Positions 1-15,900 of a stretch of 64,000 nucleotides of DNA are shown one piece after another; within the stretch, counting starts at the first letter, position 1; the number at the start of each line of letters is the position of its first letter. A program made the position numbers and the translations under genes. The notes under the pieces are model-generated. The model saw only the letters and a program-made list of their open reading frames with translations. It was not told where the DNA came from and did not search any database. Source of the stretch: Cliona cf. orientalis (Eukaryota; Porifera; Demospongiae; Clionaida; Clionaidae); contig OZ005703.1 in the NCBI GenBank assembly GCA_963930775.1, forward strand, positions 5,518,001 to 5,582,000, read 5' to 3'.

Positions 1-19
1 ATGTACAAACTTATTATAG

Positions 20-3000
20 GTCGGTACAAATGGAATCCTCTCCTTTGGTAGAGATTTCCGTCAGGATGTACCTGAAGCGTTTCCTTCCACTGATGCTGAA
101 ATCTACTTTTCTTACCTTGTGGCTCCCTACTGGTCTAATATTGACACACGTTTGGATGGTCAAGTCAACTATGAAGTATACGTGATGGGAGAGAGTATCA
201 CATCAGATGATTATCTTGGACGCGTTTCCACTCTCATCAACTCGGAGCAAGATCCAGCCTTCACTGGGAACTGGATGATAGTGGTGACCTGGGATGGAGT
301 GCACCCCTTCCCTCATGGAAACTCTGCTGAACAAGATAGAGTTGATCCATATCTTCAATCAGTGAGTACCTACAAATGCTGCAAAGTAATTAGCTTTCTA
401 ATAAGGGGTGTATATAAGCCAAGAGAAAATACTGGATTATAACACATGCATCAACTTGTGGGAAATATTATATAGCCTATGTTTTTCCTCTTTGCTTAGG
501 TGAACACCTTCCAAGGCATCCTGATCACTAACGGCACAAAGTCTTACTCTGTGTTCACCTACGAGTGTGATCAGATGGAGTGGTCTGATGAGGCTACCAT
601 TGGCTTCAATGCCGGTGGAGAGTACAATGCCTCACACCCTCTCAGTGGCACTCTCCTTGCCAATGCCGTTGACTGTCTCCACATCAATATAAATGAGACA
701 GTGAATAACATAATCTATGACCTTGTCCGTGGAGAACTGAATGTTGGCACCACCCCACCTCCCCCATCTTCTCTAGGTGTGCTTGGACATTATAATGTGC
801 TGTGAATTAATTCAAAATCATTAATGTACATGTGCATGTATAGGTTCCTGTGTGGCTGCTGAATACTCTGACTGCTGTGAGGATGGCGTTTGCCTTGGGC
901 ATATTCTAGATTGCTTCTGTGATGAATTCTGTTACAACTTTGATGATTGCTGCAATGATGTTGCTGATATTTGCTCTATTGGTAATAATAATGTATTCCT
1001 ATTGTTTATCCTAGTAACAATGTTATCTTCCATATTCTTCATTTTCTATTTGGACACGATGTACAACAGAGGCACCACTTGGTAAGATCATACAGATATA
1101 GTGGTATAATACTGTATACTTACTTACATTTAACCCTCATTTCAGGGAATGAAACCTATCTTGTATTTGGAACTGTGGAGCTGCTTAGTCGTGTCAGTCT
1201 GGCAGGAAATGACCTTCATGTTCTTGTCCACCAGCCAAATACAGCAGTACTGGGCGTCGACTATGACTATCAGTATGTACTCTTATTGATGTAAAAAGTT
1301 ACCTTACAATGTCATATATATCTGCTACCCCAACAAAGACGAGGTTACCTCTACTGGTCTGAGGGTATTGGTGATGTGATGTATCGATCGGGCATGGATG
1401 GCTCCAATATTGAAGTTCTGTTGAACACGAGTATTGATGTGGTTGGTGAGTGGACTCAGCAGTATCAAAAAATGTATTTATTGACTCGTGTTCAATTCGC
1501 TGTAGATGATATTGCATTGGATTGGATCGGTAACAATCTTTATTGGACTGATGCTGTCCATGCTCGGATTGAAGTCATGGATATGGACACTGGGTACCGC
1601 ATGGAGCTAATGAGAACAGGAGCCAACACAATACCAAGGGCAATTGCAGTTGATCCCAGTACTAGGTGAGTTCTCTAAGTCCCCAGCGTGGCCTAGTTTA
1701 GTTAAAACTGGTGTTAGTAGTTGATCTAGTTAAACTTTACTAGCTAGATCCAGTAGTTAACTTAGTGATTAAATTTTGGTTTTTCTTGTTCTAGGGTCAT
1801 GTATTGGACTGACTGGGGTGATGAAGCAAGGATAGAAACAGCATCAATGGATGGCTCAGACCGAAGAGTCCTGCACAATACTGAGCTCACCTGGCCTAAT
1901 GGTCTCACTATTGACTACCTAGCTCAGAGAATCTACTGGGTGGATGCTTTCGAAGATAAAATAGAATACTCAAATGTCGATGGCAGTGGAAGATTTTTGC
2001 TTCTCTCTGACCTAGACCATCCATTCTCTATAACTCTGGAGGGTAATCTACTCTTCTGGACAGATTGGATAAACAATGCCATTCATGCCACTCATAAGAT
2101 CTCAAGTACTGGTGCTAGCTTTGTCTATAACAATCTACGAGATAGACCTTTCGGAATTGAAGCAGTTACCCCAACCCGCCAAGCCCTAAATAGTAAGTAT
2201 AACCTCTGTTTTACATTGGCACTCTGAATATTACTCATTCTCATAACCTTTTAGTATCCAACCCATGTGACAGTACATCATGCAACTATATGTGTCTGTT
2301 GAGCTCAACTGATCAAAATGGCTACAGCTGTGCATGTCCAGATGGCTATGAACTCTCTTCCAATAATGCTGACTGCACATGTAAATTAATCACTCTTATG
2401 CATGGATATTAGATAAGATATTGATTATCTACTTTACCAGTTGTTGGTACTCTACCTCCACCGACTGCTGTTGGCTCATGTGCTGATGCTGGATACCAGA
2501 ACTGTTGTATTGCTGGCTACTGTGCCGGAAGTCCTCCGACCTGCAGCTGTGATATAGCGTGCTATCTGCGAGGAGATTGCTGTCCTGATGCAAATATGAC
2601 ATGCCCTCGTGGATCATGTGCAGCTGCTGGTTACAGAGCATGTTGCACTGATGGTGGTACTTGCCGAGGGAGTGCAGGGTGCTTCTGTGACTACGCTTGC
2701 ACCTTCTTTGGTGACTGTTGCTACGATTTTGAGGACCTCTGTCCGACTAGTGTTGGCACAGTGGTAGGCTCTTGTGCTGCTGCTGGCTACAGTACATGTT
2801 GTGATGATGGATCAGAGTGCTTGGGCACTCCTGCCAACTGCAAGTGTGATGCTGAGTGCAGAGATCATGGAGACTGCTGTGCTGATATTGGTTCAACATG
2901 TCCAGTTATCCGTAAGTTCTTTAAGGAGAAGAGAGTGCTTGCATTTCCGTAATATTATTATTATTATACTTCCATTACAGCTTCTGGAAATTTCACTGTT

Positions 3001-3911
3001 CAAATAAGTAAGTTTTAGCTATTAAGGGTCAAATCTATATGATTATATTATTATGGTTCTCAAATGCACAGCCTGGCTGCCGTTTCTTACCCTGCGTGCA
3101 ACACCAGGTGTGGTAACAAATTCATTGGCAGCTGTTGATGATGGTGCGTCTCCTGCCATTTCCATACCAACTGGCTTTCCCATTGGGAATTCAAACCAAT
3201 CTGTTGCCTACGTAAGTACTTTTCTACAAACTATTCATACTAGCTATTATTTGTAATTGTTCTGTAGATTGGTACAAATGGAGTGATATCTTTCCAGCAA
3301 CCCTTCACCTACCACATTCCCTCTCTTTTCCCTTCTTCTCTAAGCTTTGTCTCATCGGCTTACCTTCTTGCTCCATTTTGGAGTGACGTAGACATATCCA
3401 TTTATGGTTCCATATTCTATGAAGTACACAGTGATTCTGACTCCTTGCTGATCCAGCAAGTAAACAACTTCATTTCAAATCAAACAGAAACTGACTTTAG
3501 TGGCACATGGATGTTGGTAGTTCAGTGGGATGAAGTTCGTCAGTATCCAGGATTCTTAACAATTCCAGTAAGTACAGTAATGATTTGTATGATTGTATCA
3601 TTGCATGAATAATACTTTCGTAATAATAATTATTTAGACCAACACATATCAAGCCATTGCTATCACTGATGGTTCCCAGTCCTATGCTGTGTATACCTAT
3701 CGATGTGGAGACCTGCAGTGGCCTGGAGGAGCCACCATTGGTTACAATGGAGGCCCAGTTGGAGGATTCTATGAAAACCATCCCTTATCTGGTGCTGCTG
3801 CAAACAGTATCGCTTGTATTAACACTGGTGTGACAGAGTGGTCCAATGTGATCTACAATGTCAGCATTGATACATATATCCCCACTGGTCAACCACCTAC
3901 TGATGAATCAG
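20..3911 (+). CDS. Repeat unit 1 (partial): NIDO-A end, SMB, YWTD propeller, EGF, 3 SMB, NIDO-B
   Basis: Exons: 20-361 and 500-776 (rest of NIDO-A); 844-981 (SMB, 8 Cys); 1070-1081 (12-nt microexon, E-A-P-L-G across the junctions); 1146-1272, 1339-1445, 1506-1665, 1795-2192 (propeller of about 264 residues with YWSE, YWTD, YWTD, YWVD and FWTD blade motifs); 2255-2380 (six-Cys EGF after the propeller, as in LDLR and nidogen); 2441-2911 (three SMB domains with CC and DCC motifs); 2981-3007 (27-nt microexon); 3072-3211, 3268-3567, 3638-3911 (NIDO-B). The NIDO-C domain and first NIDO-A exon of this unit lie left of the window. The 82-base intron after the SMB exon is the shortest version of an intron that is 344-880 bp in the other units. 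Confidence 0.88.
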
Positions 3912-6900
3912 GTGAGTAACATTTCATTTGTATAATATAAGTCAAAGGTATGACATTTGCTCTTGGTATACCAACACAGTGACAGAGAATGAATAAGTAA
4001 CATGTATTATTGCCTATAGCTTTGACTGCCGTGATGCAGTCTTCTTCATGGCATTAGTAATGAATACAAAACTTTAGCTTAGAGTTCAGTTTGTGGTTGT
4101 GCGGCCTTGACCGCATCCACAGTGGGCCCACTAGTATAATAATCGTCAGAGTCTTGTATCGTAATTCGCATTAACACAAACTTTTTGTGTTATAAATTTT
4201 CGTACAACAATATTTTCGTCAATTTCAAGCGTGCACCATATATTCACTGTGTAAGTTAGTATAGGTAAACTATTTTCGGTTAAATAATTTTCATCACTTA
4301 GTGGAAAACGAAATCTTTTAACAACGAAAATTTTGCAAACTACGGTAGTATGGATGGTTCCTCTATGTAGCCTCTAAATTTTCTTATTTTTATTGCTTGA
4401 TCACGGAGGTTTCCAGAAGTGCTATTTGTCAAATTGTAGTGTGAAATATCCATGCTTTCTATGCTCAGCGCTATAGGCAGAATTATCTTTATAGACATAT
4501 ACTTGACTGCCAGCTATAATGCTGGATGTCCTCCAAATAATATTATTCGATTGATGCGTGCATACACACATATAATCAAGTAGTCAACTTGAACACGAGT
4601 CTCCAACACTATAATTATCTTTTGCTATTTTTCCAGGGCTTCCCTATATCTCACTGGGTACAACAGATGGAGTTGAGAGAGAATACGTCGGCCACTTTGA
4701 TGATGGAGCCTCACATGCCATCCATATTCCAAATGGATTTCCATTTGGAAATTTCATTCACTCCTCAGTTTACGTAAGTAGCCAAACACTTGCACATTGT
4801 TGACACTGCATGTTATACATGTAGTATATCACAATCCACTACTGACCATTGATGTTAATTGGTAAACATTTACTGCAATTGCATGCTATACAACAGGTTG
4901 GAACCAATGGGATCTTCTCATTCTCTGCACCATTCTACTCAGCAGTTGCTCGGGCTTTCCCCAGCACACTAAGCACAGTGGCTAATGCATATCTTGTGGC
5001 ACCATACTGGGATGATGTAGACATACGTCTGGCCGGAAACATCTCTTATGAGGTGCATTCAAGGAGCAGCAATAATCCTGGATCCATCCAACTGCTTGAT
5101 CAGATCAGCCAATTTGTAGAAGACTCAACTGATGATGCATTTCAGGGAGACTGGATGCTGGTTGCTGAATGGGAGGAAGTCCATCCTTGGCCACATGGTT
5201 TGGACAATCCAATATTCCAAATTTTCTTTCCGGAATTGGTACTGGTAAGTTAGCCTCAGATTCAGCGAGGAATTGTATGTATTCATAAGGTACCATGTAT
5301 TATACATGCATGAGATTGCTCTTAATTCTTAAAATTAATGTTCATTATCATGTGCTCTACTACCATACTTGATATAATTATTTCTCGTCATAGAACAACA
5401 CTTGGCAAGGACTAGTGATAACTGATGGTGCCACTTCATATGCTGTCTTCACCTATCGCTGTGGAGACATGAACTGGGCTTATGGTCCAACCATTGGATT
5501 CAATGCTGCTGGAGACTACTATGTCAACCATCCCAATACTGGCAGTACAAGTGGCGAGGAGATTGCCTGTCTTAACTCTCCTACAAGCCAGTGGTACAAC
5601 TTAGTGTATGAGATCAGCCTACCAAATGCCACCAACCTGACAGCTGAGCTACCTACTGTCGAGCCACGTAAGACTGCTATTAAGCACAATGTCATTGTAA
5701 ACAATGTGATAGTTACCTCTTCTGTAATTGCAGCTCAAAGTAGGTATTTGTCATTTTTGGAGTTCACAAACAGCACAGCAACCTCAGGCACTCTACCTCC
5801 CTGTCAGAACTGTACTGTTGCCATCACTGTTCCAGGAAATGGATTTCCCTTTGGTTCTTACTACCATTCAACGATCTATGTAAGATTTTTGTCTGAGATT
5901 GTCATTGATCATTTAATTCACATACAAAATTATTATAGGTCGGTACAAATGGAATTCTCTCCTTTGGTAGAGATTTCCGTCAGGATGTACCTGAGGAATT
6001 CCCTTCCACTGATGCTGAAATCTACTTTTCTTACCTTGTGGCTCCCTACTGGTCTAATATTGACACACGTTTGGATGGTCAAGTCAACTATGAAGTATAC
6101 GTGATGGGAGAGAGTATCACATCAGATGATTATCTTGGACGTGTTTCTGCTCTCATCAACTCGGAGCAAGATCCAGCCTTCAGTGGGAACTGGATGATAG
6201 TGGTGACCTGGGATGGAGTGCACCCCTTCCCTCATGGAAACTCTGCTGAACAAGATAGAGTTGATCCATATCTTCAATCAGTGAGTACTTAAAGACTTGC
6301 AATCTTTGGCATATTATACATGTCCATTTTAGAACTAAAGTTAGCAACTAGCTGGGCTAAAACAACTTATAGCTAACAAACTTACTAGAAATAATCTATC
6401 CAGCTTTTTATGTGTCTCCTCATTACTTAGGTGAACACCTTCCAAGGCATCCTGATCACTAATGGCACAAAGTCTTACTCTGTGTTCACCTACGAGTGTG
6501 ATCAGATGGAGTGGTCTGATGTGGCTACCATTGGCTTCAATGCCGGTGGAGAGTACAATGCCTCACACCCTCTCAGTGGCACTCTCCTTGCCAATGCCGT
6601 TGACTGTCTCCACATCAATATAAATGAGACAGTGAACAACATAATCTATGACCTTGTCCGTGGAGAACTGAATGTTGGCACCACTCCACCTCCCCCATCT
6701 TCTCTAGGTAGTGCCACTTTGCTGCATCCAATAACCAGTTGAACGTTTGTGACCTTTGAATTTGTTCTTCTTTTGTAGGTTCCTGTGTTGCTGCTGGATA
6801 CTCTGACTGCTGTGAGGATGGTACTTGCCTTGGGCATATTCTAGACTGCTTTTGTGATGAGTTCTGTTACAATTTTGATGATTGCTGCAGCGATGTTCCT

Positions 6901-9900
6901 GATATTTGTTCTATTGGTAAATACTTAATGCATGATAATATTAGTCTGACATGTATGTACCCTTCATTATCCATTAAGGTCAGTTCACTATGTGTTGTTT
7001 CAAAGCACACTTTTTTCATGATCAGATGCAAGGACTCTATGCAAAGGAACATAAGGATAGAACGCAGGGCTATCCTAGTGTTGCGTTGTAGCATGAATGT
7101 GAGGGGGACGCAATGCAACAAAAGTTCTTGCATCCTTGTGAACTGATCTTAAGAGTAATATATTGTTACTCAAATTAAACCCTTTTCTCAGTAGACTTTG
7201 TATGTAAGAGTTGTAGAGTAGATCATCGAAATCCGGACGGTTTTTATAAAGCAACCCATAACTTTCGGACATAATAATGATTTTAAATGATAGAGTACTC
7301 AGTAGATAAAGCTACCAGTCAGCTAACGAATGACGCAAACCGTATGTCCCAATCTTTGTTGCAACGCATGCAAATTGTGCTCAAAGATACAGTGTTACAA
7401 ATTTATAAACTGGACCTCCGCTTCAAATCTCGGACATGCTTGCATATTCTATCTTGGTGATGATCAGAATCGGTCAACGCTGCTACAGGTACATGCACTA
7501 GCAGCTAACTCCGGTCCACCATTTCGATCGTGTTTAGCCACGCCCACCAGTGGGACTCCACCCAATCATTTTCGATGAATCGGACGCAAATAGAGGATGA
7601 CTACTGGCTAGCTCCACTTGTAAGCTAAAGAAAGTTGTAGGAAGCATGGAATCATTTAGTATATGGCCTACCATGATTGTGGTTCCGACCAAACTCATCT
7701 AAAACCGCATGTCCGGGATTCGACGATATCCGATGATTGGTAAATTACTCTACTTATCTATATTAATCATCTTTTTTCCACATGATGATGAAACAGAGGC
7801 ACCACTAGGTAAGTCAAAAGCTCACATGCTCCCTCCAATAGTGTAAACATCGGCTCTATTGTTATCTTAACTAAATAGGAAACGACACTTATCTAGTTTT
7901 TGGAAGTATTCAGCTGTTGACCCGTGTTGGTCTGACAGGAAGTGACCTTCACGTTCTTGTCCACCAGCCTAATACTGCTGTACTAGGAGTAGACTTTGAC
8001 TATCGGTAAGTGTCAATCAAGGTGTGGTAAATTCTGAGCCATAAATCAATAAGTAATTTAACATTTACTACGATCTATTTTGAAGACGTGGTTACCTCTA
8101 CTGGTCTGAGGGTATTGGTGATGTGATATATCGATCGGGTATGGATGGTTCCAATATTGAAGTTCTGTTGAACACGAGTATTGATGTGGTTGGTGAGTGG
8201 ACTCAGCAGTATCCAAAAATGTATCCACCGATATGTATTCAATTCGCTGTAGATGATATTGCATTGGATTGGATCGGTAACAACCTTTATTGGACTGATG
8301 CTGTACATGCTCGGATTGAAGTCATGGATATGGACACTGGGTATCGCATGGAGCTAATGAGAACAGGAGCCAACACAATACCAAGGGCAATTGCAGTCGA
8401 CCCCAGTACTAAGTGAGCTACTATAATATCTAAGTCCCCAGTGTGGCCTAGTTTAAAAGAGAGGATAGTGTTATTAGTAGTTGATCTATAGCTAGATCCA
8501 GTCATTGGTTGTGCTTGTTCTAGGGTCATGTATTGGACTGACTGGGGTGATGAAGCAAGGATAGAAACAGCATCAATGGACGGCTCAGACCGAAGAGTCC
8601 TGCACAATACTGAGCTCACCTGGCCTAATGGTCTCACTATTGACTACCCAGCTCAGAGAATCTACTGGGTGGATGCTTTCGAAGATAAAATAGAATACTC
8701 AAATGTCGATGGCAGTGGAAGATTTTTGCTACTCTCTGACCTAGACCACCCATTCTCTATAACTCTGGAGGGTAATCTACTCTTCTGGACAGATTGGATA
8801 AACAATGCCATTCATGCCACTCATAAGATCTCAAGTACAGGTGCTAGCTTTGTCTATAACAACTTTCGAGATAGACCTTTCGGAATTGAAGCAGTTACCC
8901 CAACCCGCCAAGCCCTAAATAGTAAGTATAACCTCAGTTTTCAATGGTACCGCAGATCTGAATAATCATTATACTCATTTTGTTTAATTTTTCAGTAACA
9001 AATCCATGTGATGGTACATCGTGTAGCTATATGTGTCTGTTGAGCTCAACTGATCCAAATGAGTACAGCTGTGCATGTCCAGATGGCTATGAACTCTCTT
9101 CCAATAATGCTGACTGCACATGTAAGTTAATTAGCACTCTCATGCATGTCAGTGATGATATTTTATCTGCAGTTGTTGGTACTCTACCTCCACCGACTGC
9201 TGTTGGCTCATGTGCTGATGCTGGATACCAGAACTGTTGTATCGCTGGCTACTGTGCCGGAAGTCCTCCAACCTGCAGCTGTGATGTAACCTGCTATCTG
9301 CGAGGAGATTGCTGTCCTGATGCAAATATGACGTGTCCTCGTGGATCATGTGCAGCTGCTGGTTACAGAGCATGTTGCACTGATGGTGGTACTTGCCGAG
9401 GGAGTGCAGGGTGCTTCTGCGATTATGCTTGCACCTTCTTTGGTGACTGTTGCTTCGATTTTGAGGACCTCTGTCCGACTAGTGTTGGCACAGTGGTTGG
9501 ATCCTGTGCTGCTGCTGGCTACAGTACATGTTGTGATGATGGATCAGAGTGCTTGGGCACTCCTGCCAACTGCAAGTGTGATGCTGAGTGCAGAGATCAT
9601 GGAGACTGCTGTGCTGATATTGGTTCAACATGTCCAGTTGGCCGTAAGTGTGTAGAAAAATAATGAAATATCACTGCAATCATGTGAATTTATTATTCTT
9701 GTGCAGCTCCTGGTAATTTCACAGTTCAAATGAGTAAGTAAAACTATGTTGGAGATTGATACATCACAAATTTTTAACTCTTAAATGCATAGCCTGGTTG
9801 CCATTCTTGACCCTGCGTTCAACACCTGGTGTGGTTACTAGTTCAGTTCCAGGAGTTGATGATGGTAGTTCTCTTGCCATTCCCATACCCACTGGATTCC

Positions 9901-12900
9901 CCATTGGAAACTCCAACCAATCAGTTGCTTATGTAAGTATTGAAAATGCTGCGAATCATGACATGAAATCTTGTACTTTATAGATTGGTACAAATGGAGT
10001 GATATCTTTCCAGCAACCCTTCACCTACCACATTCCCTCTCTTTTCCCTTCTTCTCTAAGCTTTGTCTCATCGGCTTACCTTCTTGCTCCATTTTGGAGT
10101 GACGTAGACATATCCATTTATGGTTCCATATTCTATGAAGTACACAGTGATTCTAATTCCTTGCTGATCCAGCAAGTGAACAATTTCATTTCAAACCAAA
10201 CTGAAACCGACTTCAGTGGCACATGGATGTTGGTAGTTCAGTGGGATGAAGTTCGGCAGTTTCCAGGATTCTTAACAATTCCAGTAAGCTCTATTATAAG
10301 TGTTACTTATTCTCCAATTCATTGCATGATTATTTTTTATTTGCCGTGATATAGACCAACACTTATCAAGCTATTGCCATTACTGATGGTTCCCAGTCCT
10401 ATGCTGTGTATACCTATCGATGTGGAGACCTGCAGTGGCCTGGAGGAGCCACCATTGGTTACAATGGAGGCCCAGTTGGAGGATTCTATGAAAACCATCC
10501 CTTATCTGGTGCTGCTGCAAACAGTATCGCTTGCATTAACACTGGTGTGACAGAGTGGTCCAATGTGATCTACAATGTCAGCATTGATACATACATCCCT
10601 ACTGGACAGCCACCTACCAATGAATCTGGTAAGTTACCGTAATAGTTGGCCATGAGTCATGTGGAACATTTGCAAGATCTAAGATTGCTGGATCAAAAAA
10701 AAAAGTGGCAGTAAATTCCTGTGTATACGTAGACGTTAAAGGGTTTACATCTTGTGTGCACTCGTCCAATCAAATCCTTTGTCTTTTGCTATTTTCCAGG
10801 GCTTCCCTATATCTCACTGGGTATAACAGATGGAGTTGAGAGAGAATACGTCGGCCACTTTGATGATGGAGCCTCACATGCCATCCATATTCCAAATGGA
10901 TTTCCATTTGGAAATTTCATTCACTCCTCAGTTTACGTAAGTAGCCAAACACTTGCACATTGTTGACACTGCATGTTATACATGTAGTATATCACAATCC
11001 ACTACTGACCATTGATGTTAATTGGTAAACATTTACTGCAATTGCATGCTATACAACAGGTTGGAACCAATGGGATCTTCTCATTCTCTGCACCATTCTA
11101 CTCAGCAGTTGCTCGGGCTTTCCCCAGCACACTAAGCACAGTGGCTAATGCATATCTTGTGGCACCATACTGGGATGATGTAGACATACGTCTGGCCGGA
11201 AACATCTCTTATGAGGTGCATTCAAGGAGCAGCAATAATCCTGGATCCATCCAACTGCTTGATCAGATCAGCCAATTTGTAGAAGACTCAACTGATGATG
11301 CATTTCAGGGAGACTGGATGCTGGTTGCTGAATGGGAGGAAGTCCATCCTTGGCCACATGGTTTGGACAATCCAATATTCCAAATTTTCTTTCCGGAACT
11401 GGTACTGGTAAGTTTATCTCAGATTCAGTAAAGAATTGCATGCATTCACAAGGTACCATGTATTATACATGCATGAGATTGCTTTTCTTGAATGTTCATT
11501 ATCATGTGTTCTACTACCATACTTGGTATCTAGTGATAATTATTTCTCCTTACAGAATAACACTTGGCAAGGACTAGTGATAACTGATGGTGCCACTTCA
11601 TATGCTGTCTTCACCTATCGCTGTGGAGACATGAACTGGGCTTATGGTCCAACCATTGGATTCAATGCTGCTGGAGACTACTATGTCAACCATCCCAATA
11701 CTGGCAGTACAAGTGGCGAGGAGATTGCCTGTCTTAACTCTCCTACAAGCCAGTGGTACAACTTAGTGTATGAGATCAGCCTACCAAATGCCACCAACCT
11801 GACAGCTGAGCTACCTACTGTCGAGCCACGTAAGACTGCTATTAATTTTTATAGTAACAGCAGATCTAGATATGAGGTAATGATAATATATCATCATTTA
11901 CAGCTCAAAGTAGGTACCTAGGATTTTTGGAGTTCACAAACAGCACAACAACCTCAGGCACTCTACCTCCCTGTCAGAACTGTACTGTTGCCATCACTGT
12001 TCCAGGAAATGGGTTTCCCTTTGGTTCTTACTATCATTCAACTGTTTATGTAAGCGGAGTCAAATTACTTGCTATAGAATTGAACACTCACATGACATCA
12101 TGATATTATAGGTTGGCACAAATGGAATCTTCTCCTTTGGTAGAGATTTCCGTCAGGATATACCTGAAGCGTTTCCTTTAACTGATGCTGAAATCTACTT
12201 TTCTTACCTTGTGGCTCCCTACTGGTCTAATATTGACACACGTTTGGATGGTCAAGTCAACTATGAAGTGTACGTGGTGGGAGAGAGTATCACATCAGGT
12301 GAATATCTTGGACGTGTTTCCGCTCTCATCAACTCAGAGCAAGATCCTGCCTTTACTGGGAACTGGATGATAGTGGTGACCTGGGATGGAGTGCACCCCT
12401 TCCCTCATGGAAACTCTGCTGAACAAGATAGAGTTGATCCATATCTTCAATCAGTGAGTACTAAAGACTTGCATTCTTTTGTGTATAATGACGTATATAT
12501 CCATTATTGTTAAAATTAGCAGCTATATATAGGTCAATGATGGCATCCTAAAGCAATTTATCTAGACTGCTGTTTATTTGTCTCTTTGCTTAGGTGAACA
12601 CCTTCCAGGGCATCCTGATCACTAACGGCACAAAGTCTTACTCTGTGTTCACCTACGAGTGTGATCAGATGGAGTGGTCTGATGAGGCTACCATTGGCTT
12701 CAATGCCGGTGGAGAGTACAATGCCTCACACCCTCTCAGTGGCACTTTCCTTGCCAATGCCGTAGACTGTCTCCACATCAACATAAATGAAACAGTGAAC
12801 AACATAATCTATGACCTTGTCCCTGGAGAACTGAATGTTGGCACCACTCCACCTCCCCCATCTTCTCTAGGTAGTGCCACTTTGCTGCATCCAATAACCA

Positions 12901-15900
12901 GTTGAACATTTGTGACCTTTGAATTTGTTCTTCTTTTGTAGGTTCCTGTGTTGCTGCTGGATACTCTGACTGCTGTGAGGATGGTGTTTGCCTTGGGCAT
13001 ATTCTAGATTGCTTCTGTGATGAGTTCTGTTACAATTTTGATGACTGCTGCAGTGACATCACTGATGTTTGCTCTATCGGTAAATTAATGTTATCTGTTT
13101 GATCAACCATGCTTGATCTCTATCTGAAAGTGATATGTTTAGGTTGTACCCTTTAGTAATTTAAATTAAATGTGAAGCTCCCCACATGGATCCGATGGGA
13201 ATTCTTGATTAGCCATCTAATTTACTTCATGCACGTTATTTCGCACTCAATTTTATACAGCAACATTTAATACATTTAGCCATTGTTTCCTAATGGATGC
13301 CCAAATCAGTGATGAAACTTTCTTTTCTTGCAAGAGGGAATGATTTAATATGTATAATGTTACCTTTTTGCATAATCTTATTCATATTTTTTTCTCACTG
13401 CTGCTCTCATAATGATGAAACAGAGGCACCACAAGGTAAGTGAAAGTTTAAACAACCACACCCAAAGAGTGTACATGTCCATTAATTTTTGTTTTAATTA
13501 GGAAATGACACCTATCTTGTTTTTGGAAGTATTCAGCTGTTGAGCCGTGTTGGTCTGACAGGAAGTGACCTTCACGTGCTTGTCCACCAGCCTGACACAG
13601 CTGTACTAGGAGTAGACTTTGACTATCAGTAAGTTACTTTCTAGCAGTGCAGTATCCTCTTAATTTTAGATAACAACTGATAATAATATTATAGTGATGA
13701 ATAATTGCTAACTTTTGTGATTCAATTCAGGCGTGGTAACCTCTACTGGTCTGAGGGTATTGGTGATGTGATATATCGATCGGGCATGGATGGTTCCAAT
13801 ATTGAAGTTCTGTTGAACACGAGTATTGATGTGGTTGGTAAGTGAATTCAGCTGTGTCCAAAATGTATTGAATTTGGCCATGTTTAATTCACTGTAGATG
13901 ATATTTCAATGGACTGGATTGGTAATAATCTTTACTGGACTGATGCTGTCCATGCTCGGATTGAAGTCATGGATATGGACACTGGGTATCGCATGGAGCT
14001 AATGAGAACGGGAGCTAACACAATACCAAGGGCAATTGCAGTCGACCCCAGTACCAGGTAAACTGAATCCTCCTGAAAGTAACAATAGAGAAGCTAGCAG
14101 TATTAGTAGTTGAACTAAAGATTTAATTAATTATAATTTGGCGTTGATTCTCTCTTATTCTAGGGTCATGTATTGGACTGACTGGGGTGATGAAGCAAGG
14201 ATAGAAACAGCATCAATGGATGGCTCAGACCGAAGAGTCCTGCACAATACTGAGCTCACCTGGCCTAATGGTCTCACTATTGACTACCCAGCTCAGAGGA
14301 TCTACTGGGTGGATGCTTTCGAAGATAAAATAGAATACTCAAATGTCGATGGCAGTGGAAGATTTTTGCTGCTCTCTGACCTAGACCACCCATTCTCTAT
14401 AACTCTGGAGGGTAATCTACTCTTCTGGACAGATTGGATAAACAATGCCATTCATGCCACTCATAAGATCTCAAGTACTGGTGCTATCTTTGTCTACAAC
14501 AACCTTCGAGATAGACCTTTCGGAATTGAAGCAGTTACCCCAATCCGCCAAGCCCTAAATAGTAAGTATAACCTTAGTTTTACATCGGCACTCTGAATAT
14601 TACTCATTCTCATAACCTTTTAGTATCCAACCCATGTGACAGTACATCATGCAACTATATGTGTTTGTTGAGCTCAACTGATCCAAATGAGTACAGCTGT
14701 GCATGTCCAGATGGCTATGAACTCTCTTCCAATAATGCTGACTGCACATGTAATTTAAATTAATCACTCTTATGTATAGATATTAGATAAGATCTTGTTT
14801 ATCTACTTTACCAGTTGTTGGTACTCTACCTCCACCAACTGCTGTTGGCTCATGTGCTGATGCTGGATACCAGAACTGTTGTATCGCTGGCTACTGTGCT
14901 GGAAGTCCTCCAACCTGCAGCTGTGATGTAACCTGCTATCTGCGAGGAGATTGCTGTCCTGATGCAAATATGACGTGCCCTCGTGGATCATGTGCAGCTG
15001 CTGGTTACAGAGCATGTTGCACTGATGGTGGTACTTGCCGAGGGAGTGCAGGGTGCTTCTGTGACTATGCTTGCACCTTCTTTGGTGACTGTTGCTTCGA
15101 TTTTGAGGACCTCTGTCCAACTAGTGTTGGCTCAGTGGTAGGCTCTTGTGCTGCTGCTGGCTACAGTACATGTTGTGATGATGGATCAGAGTGCTTGGGC
15201 ACTCCTGCCAACTGCAAGTGTGATGCTGAGTGTAGAGATCACGGAGACTGCTGTGCTGATATTGGTTCAACATGTCCAGTTGGCCGTAAGTGTGTAGCAA
15301 AGTAATGAAATGTCACTGCAATCATGTGAATTTATTATTCATTCTTGTGCAGCTCCTGGTAATTTCACAGTTCAAATGAGTAAGTAAAGCTACGTTAGAG
15401 ATTGATACATCACTAATCTGTAATTCTCAAACGTATAGCCTGGTTGCCATTCTTGACCTTGCGTTCAACACCTGGTGTGGTTACTAGTTCAGTTCCAAGT
15501 GTTGATGATGGCAGTTCTCTTGCGATTCCCATACCCACTGGATTCCCCATTGGAAACTCCAACCAATCTGTTGCTTATGTAAGTATTGAAAATGCTGTGA
15601 GTCATGACCTGAAATCTTGTACTTTCTAGATTGGTACAAATGGAGTGATTTCTTTCCAGCAACCCTTCACTTTCCACATTCCCTCTCTTTTCCCTTCTTC
15701 TCTAAGCTTTGTCTCATCGGCTTACCTTCTTGCTCCATTTTGGAGTGACGTAGACATATCCATTTATGGTTCCATATTCTATGAAGTACACAGTGATTCT
15801 AATTCCTTGCTGATCCAGCAAGTGAACAATTTCATTTCAAACCAAACTGAAACCGACTTCAGTGGCACATGGATGTTGGTAGTTCAGTGGGATGAAGTTC

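Noticed and set aside
119-442. Separate small genes starting inside NIDO exons
   Set aside because: They run through consensus donors into introns; joined exons give one continuous frame, so they are pieces of the giant gene.
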